A stretch of DNA of 64,000 nt, from positions 1,406,021-1,470,020 of the forward strand of contig QQBE01000006.1 of the NCBI GenBank assembly GCA_011316235.1. Direction: 5' to 3'. Source of the DNA: Mycothermus thermophilus (lineage: Eukaryota > Ascomycota > Sordariomycetes > Sordariales > Chaetomiaceae). The notes beneath the pieces were generated by a model. The model saw only the letters and a list, made by a program, of their open reading frames with translations, ran no database searches and was not told the DNA's origin. How positions within the stretch are numbered: position 1 is the stretch's first letter; each line of letters starts with the position of its first letter. The translations under genes were made by a program, and so were the position numbers. Below, piece after piece: positions 11,322 through 22,979 of this stretch.

Positions 11322-14300
11322 ATGTCTGACGCCCAGGTCGAGGTTGCCCAGCCCACCGTCGAAGCTCCGGCCGAGGCTCCGGCTTCTACCCCAACCCCCG
11401 AGTCGCCGACCGACGCTGCTCCTCCTGCCGAGGTCGCCGCCTCCAAGTCTCCCAAGTCGCCCAACGGCGTTGCCGAGAAAAAGGCCGCAGCCGGCGCCGC
11501 GACCACAAAGCGCCCTGCTACCACCACTCCCTCGGCCGCTCGGAAGCCCGGTACCACCAGCACCGCGTCCACAAAGTCGGCCGCGAGCTCCACTACCAGC
11601 TCAACCACCCGGACGAGCAGCACCACTACCACCACTACTGCTAAGCCGGCGACACGGCCCGCCACCACGTCGACGACTGGAACCGCCGCCGCGAAACGCC
11701 CGTCAACTGCCGCCTCGACCGTTTCGCACCGCTCCCGCCCGTCCGTGTCTGCGTCCGTGTCCGCATCCGAGGATGAGAAGAAGCGCCCATCTGTGACCTC
11801 CGCCACTGGTACTGCCTCCCGTCGCACCTCTTTGGCGCCCAGCACTACGCCGACCTCGCCAACCAAAACCAAGTCCAGCAGCACCGCTGCCACGACGGCC
11901 GCCGCGAGGAAGCCCGCCACTGCCACCAGCACAACCAGCAGCACCACGACTGCGCGCCCGGCGACGACGACCTCGAGGACAGCGACCACCACGTCCTCGG
12001 CTCCCAGCGCTACCCGCACGGCTGCAAAGACTTCCACCACCGGTGCCGCTGCTGATGTTAAGAGGCGCGTGCCGTCTGCTGCTTCGAGCACCGGGCCTTC
12101 AACCGCCCGCCATGGTCCCCGCGCCTCGCTGGCATCTAGCACATCCAGCGCTACCGCGACCGCTTCCGAGGCGGCCAAGGATGTCGATGACCTGAAGGCG
12201 AAGCTCTCGGCCAGCGAGTCCGAAATCGCCGAGCTGAAGGCTCAGATCGCCTCTTCACAAGAGAAGATCACGGAGCTTACCGCTGCTGCCGCCGACGCCG
12301 GCCAACAGCTCCCTGAGGGCGCCATCAATCAGGAGGCTCTCGAGGGTCTGAAGACCGAGCACGCCGCCGAGATCGAAGCGCTCAATGCTCGCGTCGCTGA
12401 ACTCCAGGAGAAGCTTACCGCCGCCGAAGCCGACTTGGCTGCCCAGAAGGAGCAGTTCGCAGATGCTGCCAGTGCCAAGGAGGCCGCCGAGGCCGAAGTC
12501 GCCAAACTCAAGGAGTCGCTGGAAGCCCTGCAGGCCGAAAATGCTGCCAAGCTGTCCGAGGCCAACACCAGCCACGAGAGCGCCCTTGCCGAGCTCCAGA
12601 AGAAGGTCGATGAACTGACATCTGCCCAGGCCTCGGACGCCGCTGCCGGCTCGGCCAAGGCTCAGGAGTTGGAAGCTACGGTTTCCGAGCTCAAGGCCAA
12701 GGTTGAGGCTGCTGAGGCGGAGGCTGCGGCCGCGAAGGCGGAGCTCGAAGCCAAGACCAGCGCCCTGGCTTCCCTTGAGGCCAAGGTCGCCGAGGTCGAG
12801 GCCCAGCTTGCGGCTGCGAAGGAGGAAGCCGCCAAAGCCGCCGAGTCCCACGTCGAACTTCAGAAGCTTATCGAGACCCTGAAGGAGGAGAGCGCGTCCA
12901 AGGATGCGGCCATCGCCAAGATCAAGGAGGAAAGCGAGGCTGCTGCCGACCACCACGAGAAGCAGCTTCGTCAGGTCAGCCAGGATTACGAGAACGAAAT
13001 CGAGAGTCTGCGCGGCGATGCGTTCTTCAAGCGCAAATTCCAGGAACTCGAGGCCACCCACAACGAACTCGTCAAGGCGCATGAGGAGGCCGCTGCTAGC
13101 CACGCCAAGGCGCTTGAGGAGGCCAAGGCTGAACTTGAGGCTGCCCTCAACGCGCTCAAGGAGAAGGAGGCCGAGTACGAGGCGACGCTGGCCGCTCTCA
13201 AGGCTAGCCATGCCGAGGAGCTCGATAATGCCAAGAGTGCCGGTGCTCAGGAGCTCGAGGCGTTGAAGGCCGCGCACGCCGAGGCCCTTGAGAACCTGAG
13301 CAAGGAAGCCGCGGCCGAGAAGGAGCAGATCATCGCCAAGCACACCGCGGAGCTCGAAGCTGCCAAGGCTGCGGGCAGCGACAGCCAGGCTGCTGCTATC
13401 GAGAAACTCAAGGCGGAGCTCACGGCCCAGCATACCGAGGACTTGGCCAAGCTCACGGCTCAGCTCGAGGAGGCCAGCAGGCTCAAGGAGGAGCTTGAAG
13501 CCCAGCACGCCGAGCAGCTCACCAAGCTTACTGCGGCCGTCGATTCGGCGAACAGCGCCAAGGAAGCCCTTGAGGCCGAGGTCCAAAAACTGGCGGAGCA
13601 GGTCGAGGCTGCTACCACCCTGAAGGCCGAGCTCGAGGCAAAGCATGCAGAGGAAGTCGCCAAGTTGGTTGCCAAGGTTGAGGAAGCCGTTCGCGCCAGC
13701 GCCGACTTGGAGGACAAGCATAAGGAGGAGGTGTCGAAGCTGTCCGCCGAGCTTGAGGCTGCTAAGGCGCTTCAGCAGGAGGTTGACGCCGCTCAGGCGA
13801 AGCTTTCCGAGGCCGAGGCCAAGCACTCGGCCGAGGTTGCCTCCCTGAAGAAGTCCCTCGAGGAGTCGCATGCCGCCGAGGTGGAGAAGCTGATCTCGGT
13901 GCACAACGAGGCTCAGGAGGCCTTGCGGACCGAGAGCGCTGCGCAGGCTCGCGCCCAGCTCGACGAGCTGCAGGCCAAGCATGACAGCCTTTACCAGGAG
14001 CTGACGGCCAAGGCTCAGGCCACGTCGGAGGAGCTGGCGAAGGCCGTCGCGGCCAAGGAGGAGGCCGAGTCGGCTGTTGCGTCGCTCAAGACGGAGCTTG
14101 CCAAGGCCCAGGATGAACTCGACGCTGCCAACCAGCAACTCGCCCAGGAGAAGATGGAGAAGTTTACGGCCCAGGCCGAGCTCGACGCCGTTCGCAACGC
14201 CAAGCCCGATACCACCGAGCTGGACGCTCTCAAGGAGCAGCTGGCGGCACTCAAGGCTGCGCACGAGAAGGAGATTGCCGAGCTCAAGGCTGCGAATGAA

Positions 14301-15137
14301 CAGGCGCTCGCAAGCGCGAACGAGAAGGCCGCGGCCGAGGTCGCTGCCGTGAAGGAGGAGTTGGCGCTGGCTCGTAAGGAGCTCGAGGCGCACAAGCTCG
14401 AGACCGAGGCCAAGCTCAAGACGGCCGAGGCAGATTACAAGGACATGCATGACAGCATGACGCAGCTGGTGGAGGAGGCGCAGAAGCTGGCCGCCGACAA
14501 CCTCCAGAAGCTGGCTACCACCGAGCAGCAGCTTGGCGATGCCGATAAGAAGATCGCAGAGCTCCAGGCTCAGATCAAGATTAAGGACGCCGAGCTGGAT
14601 GCACTGAAGGCATGTGCGTTGGAGATTCCATCCCCCCTGTGGCTGAGGTTGACAAAAGGCTAACATCGTTGCAGAGCAAGGCTGAGACGCCCAAGGGGCT
14701 TGCGGCAAGCCGCCACGCCAGCTCGACCAACGGTGATGCTGCCGACCAGCCCACGGAAGGTGAGGCAGAAGAGCCGGACCACTCCTCGGCGGCATTGGCT
14801 ACGGTGCGGTTTTACCCTAGCTTAGCACGCAGCCTTGCAACCCCTTTCCCCTTGCCGTTCACCCTCCCTGTCTCCCGTCCTGTCATGTTGACCACCCCCT
14901 GCGCCCGCCCCTCTCACACATATGCCGCCCGCCGTAAACCTCGTAACGACGATGGTGATGACGGCATTTGCTAACCGATTTCCCCGTCAACAGCTAGCTA
15001 AAATCCAAAAGTCGGTCGGCCAGCTCGCCGAGTTCGAGGAGCAGCTGGGTCAGCAACACCACGAGATGCTCAAGTCGATTACCGATTTCAAGGCTCAGTC
15101 TCAAGCCCAATCCCAGGGCCAGCAACCGGCTGCCTAA
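11322..15137 (+). CDS. Large Ala/Glu/Lys-rich coiled-coil protein (M-protein-repeat-like)
   Basis: Three exons (11322-14609, 14675-14803, 14994-15137) encode 1186 residues. Residues 1-285 are low complexity (Ala/Thr/Ser/Pro with basic patches). From about residue 290 almost to the C-terminus the protein is one long heptad-rich coiled coil of Ala, Glu, Lys and Leu, such as repeated ELEAKHAEEV-type units. Similar fungal proteins are often auto-named M protein repeat protein; the role is unknown, with a cytoskeletal or scaffold function only an inference. The start was chosen at CCGCC-ATG-TC, a good context, rather than the in-frame upstream extension without ATG support. Intron 1 seems to use a GC donor; intron 2 is a normal GT-AG. 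Confidence 0.85.
14610..14674 (+). other. Probable GC-AG intron in the coiled-coil gene
   Basis: Exon 1 ends in CTGAAG followed by GCATGT, and the acceptor is TTGCAG at 14669-14674, with a GGCTAAC branch-like site just upstream. Only this donor joins codon to codon in the frame that reads SKAETPKG in exon 2. The nearest GT donor, GTGCGT a few bases downstream, would create an immediate TAG. Confidence 0.65.
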
Positions 15138-17213
15138 ACGGATCACCATCCTCGGCTGATTGTAATGATTAATGTCGGCTTTCTCGACGAACGGCGTTGA
15201 TTTCAACCGTCGATGTGTTCCGGCCCTTCTGGTGAAGGGGAGATATGGCTGGAAGGGGAGGATTGGATGGAGAAAGAGGAGAAAAGAAAAAGGCGTAGGA
15301 AAGAACCTTGGGAGTGGTTTCCTTTTCTGTCATGGGCGGCACGCGTACATACCATACATACCCTTTGATATCCCCCTTGAGTTTGCCTTGCGATATCCCC
15401 CGACCATTACCAACCATCGCCCCGTTGAGCTCTGAGCTTTTGGTACCACTTCTTGTCCTATATTTTCGCAACCACCGCCAGGTTTTGCGTTTGTTGGGTT
15501 AGCTGCACCGGGGCTCGTTGATTTTGAGGTTGACGGCTGGCGGTGGAGGTCCTTTTAATTGACATTTTTTCTTCTCGCTTTCTCGGGCTCTCTGTCTGGG
15601 AAGATCCTGTCTGGAGGAATATTGTTGTCGCCTTGGTCGTTTTCTGGCTTTGGATTCTTGGGATCTCGTCGCTGGGAGGCACACAAGTTGTTGATGTTGC
15701 CGACTGTTTACTTTCCCCTGAGGTGAAGGTGGGCTGAGGGTTGAGAGATTGTCTACCCCTGATGCTTGACATGACATTGTTGCTTGATAGTTAGTTGATA
15801 TACCCCATGACCTTCGTGTGGCCTCTAGTCTCTCCGGGTTCTGTGTTGTCTTGCTGTCTTCACAGTTGGTGACATGTGTGAGCAGGAGTGGCCTTGTCTG
15901 TCTCAACCCCTGAGTTGACATTTCATCCGAGGTATGACCATCCCCTTTCTTACCCATGTTTTGCTTCTTGGCTGGGTTTTCACGCCGACAAGATCCCCCA
16001 GGACCTCCGGCTAGCCAGACCACACATCCAAGTCCATGATGCCCTCATGAACCAACCTCGCCTCACCTCCAGATGCGCCCAGAGTCCACGATCCCGAGAC
16101 ACCGTGCTGCAATCCGTGCGATAATATTTATTAACACGGTATCACGTGAAGTTGAGCCCCAAGGCGCACGGACCACTTCTTCCACCAGCCCCAAAACCCC
16201 CCCACCAAATCTTGGAACCTTTCCTCCACACAAACTTTTCTGCTCTTTTGTTTTTCCGTCCGACCGGCACCAAGCCACCATCCCACCACAAAGCACGGAC
16301 ACTCCGGTCAACGGTAAAAACTGTTTCCGATTCCATCCCACTTGTGTTTAGACACACCCACTCCCCTCGTCATCGGAGCTCTCGTTCTTCCGCAGCGAAG
16401 GAGGAGCAGCAAGGTCGCCCACCTCAGCGAGCAATCAAGCAAGCCAAAGCACAGCCAGCGTGCCCGGACCGACCGGCTTGTGGATATTCCAAGTCCGCAA
16501 GGTCGGACGGAACGGAAATACTCTTGACTGGTCGCTCCGTGTCGGTCTAAGTGTATTGCCCAGGTTCGTTCCACTCTGCTTACAAGCAAGCATTCGTTCA
16601 GCTCATTGTTTTTGGTGTTTGATTTACTCCGTTGTGACATTTTTCTCGTGCATGCTTTCGTCGATGCTTGTGTTGTTGAGTTATGAATTTACCAACTCTT
16701 ATTTATTCACTCATTTCATCTCTCGCTTCACCATGGTTGTGATTGTTGTTGTCGTCCTTGCATTCACTTCCCCAATTACATGGCACAACATGTTGTTGTC
16801 GTCATTGTTTATCTGAGTGAGAGTTTGCCGTTGAGTGCACTTATACATATCCTTACATGACAAAATCGGTTTTCTGTGATCTGAACGGTCGCGGAAATGA
16901 TGGGGTCGGTCATGGAAAAACCAATCCATCTTGATTTTGTGTTTGCAATGTTGGGATCTCATTTTCTCCCTCATGTAATTGACTTTCCAGTCGTGTTCAC
17001 AACGCTGCACATTATCAAGTTCATGGTCCTAACTTGTTCCTGGTTCCTAGGGTTGTTCGGATTCGACCACCATCGAACCCATACTCAAGTTCTCCGAGAT
17101 CCCACTCGCTCGCCGTCCAATCTGTCTCGTTTCACGCACGATTGGATGAAACCAAGTACAAAACTTGGTAATCGGCATTCTCCTTGGTCCATTTGACTTT
17201 GTCAAACTTGATC
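15138..17213. other. Long intergenic/leader region before the Zn2Cys6 gene
   Basis: This 2.08-kb region holds the 3' flank of the coiled-coil gene and the presumed promoter and leader of the Zn2Cys6 regulator. Small ORFs occur but none has splice logic or family resemblance. T-rich sequence dominates 16560-17000. Confidence 0.5.
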
Positions 17214-20200
17214 ATGGAGGAAAAGCAAGCTGGACCCCAGGCCGGTGAGGCCGTCATGAACCAGGCATACCCGGCTCCGACCCCTATGGTGAACACCACA
17301 AAAGCCGAACCTCAGTATTACCAACAACTTAGTGCGCATCAGGAGCTGGGATCTCAACAGCAACAACACCCTCCCCATCAGGAGCATCAGGTTTATCATG
17401 CTCAGCCTCAGGGACACTCCGAGCACGATGACCACCATGATCTCCAACAGCTGCAGCAGCTTCAGGACTCGCCGGCTACGGATCAGCAAAGTTCCCGTCA
17501 GCCTCAACCCGTGAGCGCTGAGGATCTCCAGCTCGCTGCGCAGCTCACCCAAGTCACCCAGGGGCTTGCCCCGATGATGGAAGCTGAGCAAGGTCACACC
17601 CAAGGACCGCACACACTTCCCCAGCCGAATGGCCAGGAAGGACAGTTCCCGTCTGAACAAGACCAGAACTTGCAGCAACAGCTCGAGGCCTCGTTGCAGA
17701 GCCATGACCAGGCACTTCACGAGCACACCCAGCATGCGCTGGCCGAGGTCCTTCCTCCTCATCCAGGCCCTGCTCCCCAGTACCCAGCACCGGCACCAGC
17801 CCCTTCCCAGCTTGGCCAGCACGGGTTGCCTTTGGGAAACATTGCTCAGGCAGGAACCCAGCCTGTCCCGGATCCGACACCGCCCCGCAAACGGACCAAG
17901 GTCTCCCGAGCCTGCGATGAGTGTCGTCGCAAGAAGATCAAGTGTGACGGCCTGCCCGAGGCGGCGACGGATCAGCCGTGTTCCAACTGCAGGAGGTCCA
18001 ATGTGCAGTGTTTGTTCAGCCGCGTCCCTCAGAAGCGGGGTCCAAGCAAGGGGTAAGCGCTTCTTGTTCTGACGGTTCTTTCTGTGACCATTCTTTCTTT
18101 CTGATGTGCATGGTCTGACTTGTTGCGTCTTGTCCAGCTATATCAAAGAACTTGCCGACCGCATCAATACCATAGAGGGAAAGCTCAACTCCACCGCCGG
18201 AAGGAGGACGTCAGTCGACACACCCCCGTCCGAGGCAGTCACACCTGACCAGGCAACCACGGCTGCCCAAGGGGGCAAGAGGCCCTTCTCGAGCATTTCG
18301 GGAGATTCCGTCCCCACGACATCCCACAATCAAAATCAAAATTCGACCTCGACATTTCCTCCCGAGAACCGTTCCCTCAATTCTTCCATCCCACACAAAT
18401 TTCACCAGCACAGCCTTGAACGTTCTTCTCCCAAGCGTACTTTCGCATCATCCTCATCCACCTCTGTTGGACAATCAGCATCGACAAATTCCGTCGAGAT
18501 GTCGCCACAGGAATTCTACCAAAACCCCAACGATGCAGAGTCGCTGGAACAAAGCCTGGCGCCACAGAATCTGGTACCAGAAATCGTGGAAGAAGAAGAA
18601 CCGGAGCGCATGCCAGAGCTCCTCGATGATCATTGGACTCGGTGAGTACTCTTCAAAGTCGTGGATCACTCATCATCGTACATGCTGATCTAACTCATCT
18701 CCCAGCTACCTCGACACCATCCACCCCTACTTCCCCATCCTCGCCGCCACCAAAGACAGGGTCCACAACCTCGTCTGGGAAGCGCCTCTGCCTCTGCAGA
18801 GCGCATTCGAGGATGCCTTTTACGCCATGGTCCGACACACACACCCACCTTATCACGGCCAATGCCGCGAACAAATCACCAGGGCGTACCAGACTGTGAT
18901 GCGGTCGAGGCCGTCTCCTGCCCGCTCGCCCACGTCCACAGCTGAGCTGGTCTCATTGCAGACCATGCTCATGCTGGTTCTCGCGACGGAATGGCCTGCC
19001 GTCGGTTCATCCTCTGCGAGCCCTTCTACCGCAGAGCTTCTCACCTGGGCCACTGCAATGTCGCATAAGATGCGACTGTACGCCCACAGCGTTGAGGCGG
19101 CTGCCGGGGTGGAGCCGGATGCCGACTCCAAGGACAGAATCGCCCTGCGGAACTGGGCGGTTCTCGTCGTGCTTGACCGGCTGGCCTCGGTTGGGCAAGC
19201 GAGCCCGCCGAGGATCAACGAGGCGATGCTCGAGTTTCGGACGGGTGTCAAGGGAATAGTCGGGGATTACGTGTGGGGTCTGCTCCGTAAGTACTCACCT
19301 TTCTTTGCGCGTTCCCTTACCCCCCTTCTCTGGCTTTTTCTTTCTTCATCCCATCATCTTCCTTTCATGTTGTGTGCTGCTTCCACATTTTCAGTCTTCT
19401 CTCGAGGACTTCTATGTTTATCATTTTCTTTTCTTCTTTTGTTTCATTTCATTTTTTGTTCCTTTTTTGGGCCACACATGCTTACCAAGACCGAACAGAA
19501 ATCACCTACTCCCTCAGCCAATGCCACCCAGTGGTGACTGCCCCGCGCCCCGCCATCAACGACGGGGTGGTCCGGCCAGAAGCCACGGAGACGATGCTTC
19601 TCCGTGGCACCGTCCGCATGCTCCAGTGGAACATAACGGACATGCCGCGCGACTTGGTCCTGGAGCTGGCGTACTGGCATGTCTACCTGCTGGTAGAGCT
19701 GTCCGGGCACACCCGGCAGCACCCACAGCAGCAGCAGTGGCTCCGGGTGTGGGGGCACCCCTTGGCCGAGGCTCTGGGGAGGATCATCGACCTCCTCCCT
19801 GGAGCCGGCCAGCCAGACCTGTACAACCCCGTTGTGCAGCACTGCTGTGCCCTGGTTGGCCTGCTGTTGTTGGAGGTGCTGCTGGAGCCCGGACTGCAAG
19901 CCGGGGCAGTCCCGCTGGAGGAGGCGGTGCGCGCACGGGCGAATCAGTTCCTTGAAGGAACTGATTCAACCATGCCATGGCACAGGGCCGTCAAGAGGGC
20001 CCTGGAGAGCTGTGGCCGTGTGGGCCAGCAGCAGGTGGAAGGTGCTGCGGTGCCTGCGGTGTCGGCCGGGCCTTCCGGCCTTCAAGAAGTTTCGGCCGTC
20101 GTTCCGGCGGTTTCGGCTGGTGTTTCGGCTGGCGTTTCGGTGGTGTCGGCGGGGTCGGTGGCAGCCCCCGCTGCGGCGGCCGTTGTGGCTGCTGCGGCTC

Positions 20201-20316
20201 CTCCCACGCCGGCCCTCCCGGACGTCGCCTCCGTGTTGGCCAGTGGATATATCCACTGGTTTGAGCACGAGGCGGACTCCGTGGTTGCGGCCGGTGTTGT
20301 GGAGGATCCTGCCTAG
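17214..20316 (+). CDS. Zn2Cys6 transcription factor, Rgt1/COL-26/BglR-like
   Basis: Four exons (17214-18052, 18138-18641, 18706-19286, 19490-20316) encode 916 residues. A Gln/His/Pro-rich N-terminus is followed by a zinc cluster at residues 234-266 with spacing C-x2-C-x6-C-x11-C-x2-C-x6-C, then the linker FSRVPQKRGPSKGYIKEL. That linker is typical of the Rgt1 family of glucose-responsive regulators (COL-26 in Neurospora, BglR in Trichoderma). A middle-homology-like region follows in exons 3-4. The C-terminal 120 residues are Ala/Val/Ser-rich and their DNA contains perfect palindromes. Family assignment rests on the zinc cluster and linker; a role in carbon or glucose signalling is inference. 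Confidence 0.82.
19941..19967. repeat. 27-nt perfect inverted repeat inside the Zn2Cys6 coding region
   Basis: Arms of 13 bp (19941-19953 and 19955-19967) are exact reverse complements around a central G. It encodes part of the C-terminal region, NQFLEGTDS. Confidence 0.9.
20240..20259. repeat. 20-bp perfect palindrome near the 3' end of the Zn2Cys6 gene
   Basis: CCAGTGGATATATCCACTGG is its own reverse complement. It lies 57 bp before the stop codon and encodes SGYIHW. Confidence 0.9.
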
Positions 20317-21001
20317 TTGGCAGGAGGGGATGATTGGCTGCCCGACAACTGGTGGGAGTTGTGAGGGGGGGTGATGAAGAGGAGGAGGGAGGAGGTGAGG
20401 AGGGAGCACCNGAGGCCGACCAAATGGAGGGGGCGGGGGGAGAGGAGGGTTAGGCGTTGCTGGGTGTTTTTGTATGCTGTATTTTTAGTTGGTTGGGGGG
20501 AAGTTCCTTTGCTGTTGGGCTGGCGGTGATGGCATGGCACGGCATGGAATGGCATGGCGTTGGCGAGCATTGTTAGGCGGGGGGTTATCAGGTGCATTGC
20601 TAAGGGTGGGGGGTTTATCGGGTATAGACGAAAAGGTTCGGCGTCGGAAAGTTACAGGCATATTGTCGGAAGTTATGTCGGGACAAGCTGGGGGCAGGTT
20701 GCCTCATAATATTACAAGAGGGACGCCGGATCTGGCACGGATCCCTTTGATGTTGGTCTTGATACTTACGGATATGTGCCTGTTTGTGAATGACATGTTG
20801 GTGTCTTCAACGTGAAAGCTGAATACACGCAACTCCGCGTGTTCGACGTCCGAACTGTACCCAATAAATACAGGAACCAAGAAGATAAGTTCATACCATG
20901 TTCTTTCAATCCACACCTTACGACTTGCCGAACATCAAGTTCTTTTCAACAGGGTATCATGATCAGGTAGCCCATAACGCGCGACACCTCCAAAGCTCGC
21001 A
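20317..21001. other. Convergent intergenic region with one N and GGCATGG repeats
   Basis: This 685-bp gap lies between the stop of the Zn2Cys6 gene (plus) and the stop of the PP2A activator gene (minus). It contains a single unresolved base at 20411, flanked by G-rich sequence, and a short imperfect GGCATGG repeat at about 20531-20559. No gene was seen. Confidence 0.6.
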
Positions 21002-22632
21002 TCAATCCTTTGCCCAGGGCGCTTTGGTCACGGCAAACTGGTTACTTGCTGTACCTGGCTGGCCCCTGGGAAACGCAGTTGGCGGCGGTGGACCAGTATT
21101 CGGCACACCGCCCCTGGGCACCGGAACCGAACCAGCTCCCGGAAGACCAGTACCACCTCCTCCCCTCGGCGTTGGGGCATTGTTTGCCCACGGCACCCTG
21201 GAATACGGGATTCCCGGACCCGGAGGCACTCCTGGCGCAGCACCGGGCATCTGCGTTGCTTGTGCCCAAGGGGCTGCAGTCCCTGCAGAGCCAACAGCAA
21301 CACCCGAACCAGCAGTCGGAGCTGCTGTGGCCAGCCCAGCGGCCGATGTGGCAGCTTCGGGATCCCGGTCCCACGAAAACAGAGATCCGAAGGGGAAGTG
21401 TTGGACCACGGGGAACTTTGACAGCACCTCGGCGTTGAACATTTTGATCATGCCCTTGTTGATCTTGCCCCAGCCGTCTCGAATACCTGACACGTCGAAG
21501 AGCACGGGGCTGTGCTCCCAGAAGGGGCCCGTCTTGACGTCGTTGATGAAGCCGATGGCGGAGAAGTACATGTTTGCGGTTCGGAGGCGGGCGACGGTGT
21601 CAGGTTTAAGGATGTCAGCTGGTTTAGGGGCCCCGGGGACAGAGCCCTCGAGCGGCATGGGTTCGTTGCCCGAGATAGGCCGTGTTAGTTGTGCCGAGCC
21701 GAAGATGTAGGGCAAGAAGGAATGGTCGTCGAGGCCCCAGACACCGTGGGAACCGGCCGGTTCGAGGGTGTATGTGAGGATAAGCCGGCGGATGACTTTG
21801 AGGTATCTGTTTCGTGGACGTTAGCTACTGTCCGTCGCATGAGAGTTTTCATTATCGAGGGAACTCACGGCTCGAAAACCCCCAAAACCAAGCTCCTCTC
21901 CACCTCACCATCTCCCTTATCGCTCCCATCCCCAAAAGCCCCAAGCTTCCACAAACACCCCAAAAACGCGAAGAAACTCAGCTCATGCCCCGTGCCATAA
22001 TCAAGCCTCTCCTTACTCCCAAACCCGCCGACAAAATACGGCCGCACCTCACCGATCACCAATTCCTCTCCTCCCCACGCCTCAAACACCTCCGCCGGGA
22101 TGTGCTCCTTCAACAACCCGTCCACCCGCTCCTCCAAAAGGGCGTGCCACTTCCGAAACGCCGGGTTGCCGAACCGTCTTGGCCCTTGCTCCGGGGGTGC
22201 TTCGTCGATGAAAGCCTCCAACTTCGACAGCAGGTTGCGCAGGCTGACGACGGCGGGAGGATCAGAGCGCGGGGCGTCGAGGGGGAATTGGCGCGCTCTT
22301 GCTTGAGGTGGTGGAAGGCGGAGAGGGTTCGATGAAGGGGTGTCTGCTTGGGTTTGCTGCTGCTGCTGCTGCTGCGGCTGCTGAGGGTCTGGCTTCCGCG
22401 GGCACAGGGCGCGGTTGAGCTGGAGGAGGAAGAGGCCGATGTCGCGGTATGCGAGGGAAGAGAGGAAGTGGGAGAGATCGGCGGCGGTGTGGATGCGTTT
22501 GGATGGGGGTTGGAAGGCGTGGGATTTGGAAGGCGTAAGGATGGCGAGACGAGGGAGGGTGACGGATGTGCCGGTTGTGCCGGTTGTTGTTGATGTTGTG
22601 GACTCTGCGGATGGTGGTGGTGGAGGATCCAT
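21002..22632 (-). CDS. Serine/threonine protein phosphatase 2A activator (PTPA, Rrd-type peptidyl-prolyl isomerase)
   Basis: Two exons (22632-21869, 21806-21002) encode 522 residues. PTPA proteins reactivate PP2A catalytic subunits and have peptidyl-prolyl isomerase activity. Signature segments are present: GGEELVIGEVRPYFVGGFGS and LDYGTGHELSFFAFL in exon 1, GLDDHSFLPYIFGS across the start of exon 2, then ISGNEPMPLEGS, FINDVKTGPFWEHSP and GWGKINKGMIKMFNAEVL. The C-terminal 120 residues are a Pro/Gly/Ala-rich tail, as in the longer Rrd1-like fungal forms, and a Gln run lies in the N-terminal half. The ATG at 22632 is the first Met before the conserved region. Rrd1 rather than Rrd2 is suggested only by the tail. 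Confidence 0.93.
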
Positions 22633-22979
22633 TGTGGCTGAGGCTTGTACACACAATGCCCTGGATTGTTTGGATGATGTTGGTTGATGCGTTGATGAGC
22701 TGGTTGGGTGTTGGTTTGGGGCTAAGAGGTTGATAGAAGTGGAATTGCCTGGAAGTTGGAGACGAATGCTCAGGAGGGGCAGCTCCGGTGGCGTCAACTA
22801 CCCCACTATGCAACGGTTTCATGAGGGGTCTCAGGAACAACGCATCTTCCACAGCAGGTTCCCGCACTTTTGACACCGTTGGTATTCAAATATCCTAGTC
22901 TCTCAACTCTCCTCACATATGCCTCTGTATCAGAACCAACTATCTCATCAATGATGTCCACAATTTCCAAGCATTCGAC
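22633..22979. other. Short intergenic region
   Basis: This 347-bp interval holds the promoter of the PP2A activator gene and the 3' flank of the SET gene. Nothing else was seen. Confidence 0.6.

Noticed and set aside
14610..14674. Use of the GT donor at 14614 for intron 1 of the coiled-coil gene
   Set aside because: Joining it to the CAG acceptor makes a TAG codon at the junction and puts the rest of exon 2 out of frame with the clearly coding exon 3.
12255..14795. An 846-codon open frame on the minus strand opposite the coiled-coil gene
   Set aside because: It is a shadow of the Ala/Glu/Lys/Leu-rich heptad repeats and GC-rich third positions on the plus strand. Its composition (Leu, Gly, Arg rich) is that expected from reversing those codons, and it lacks domain character.
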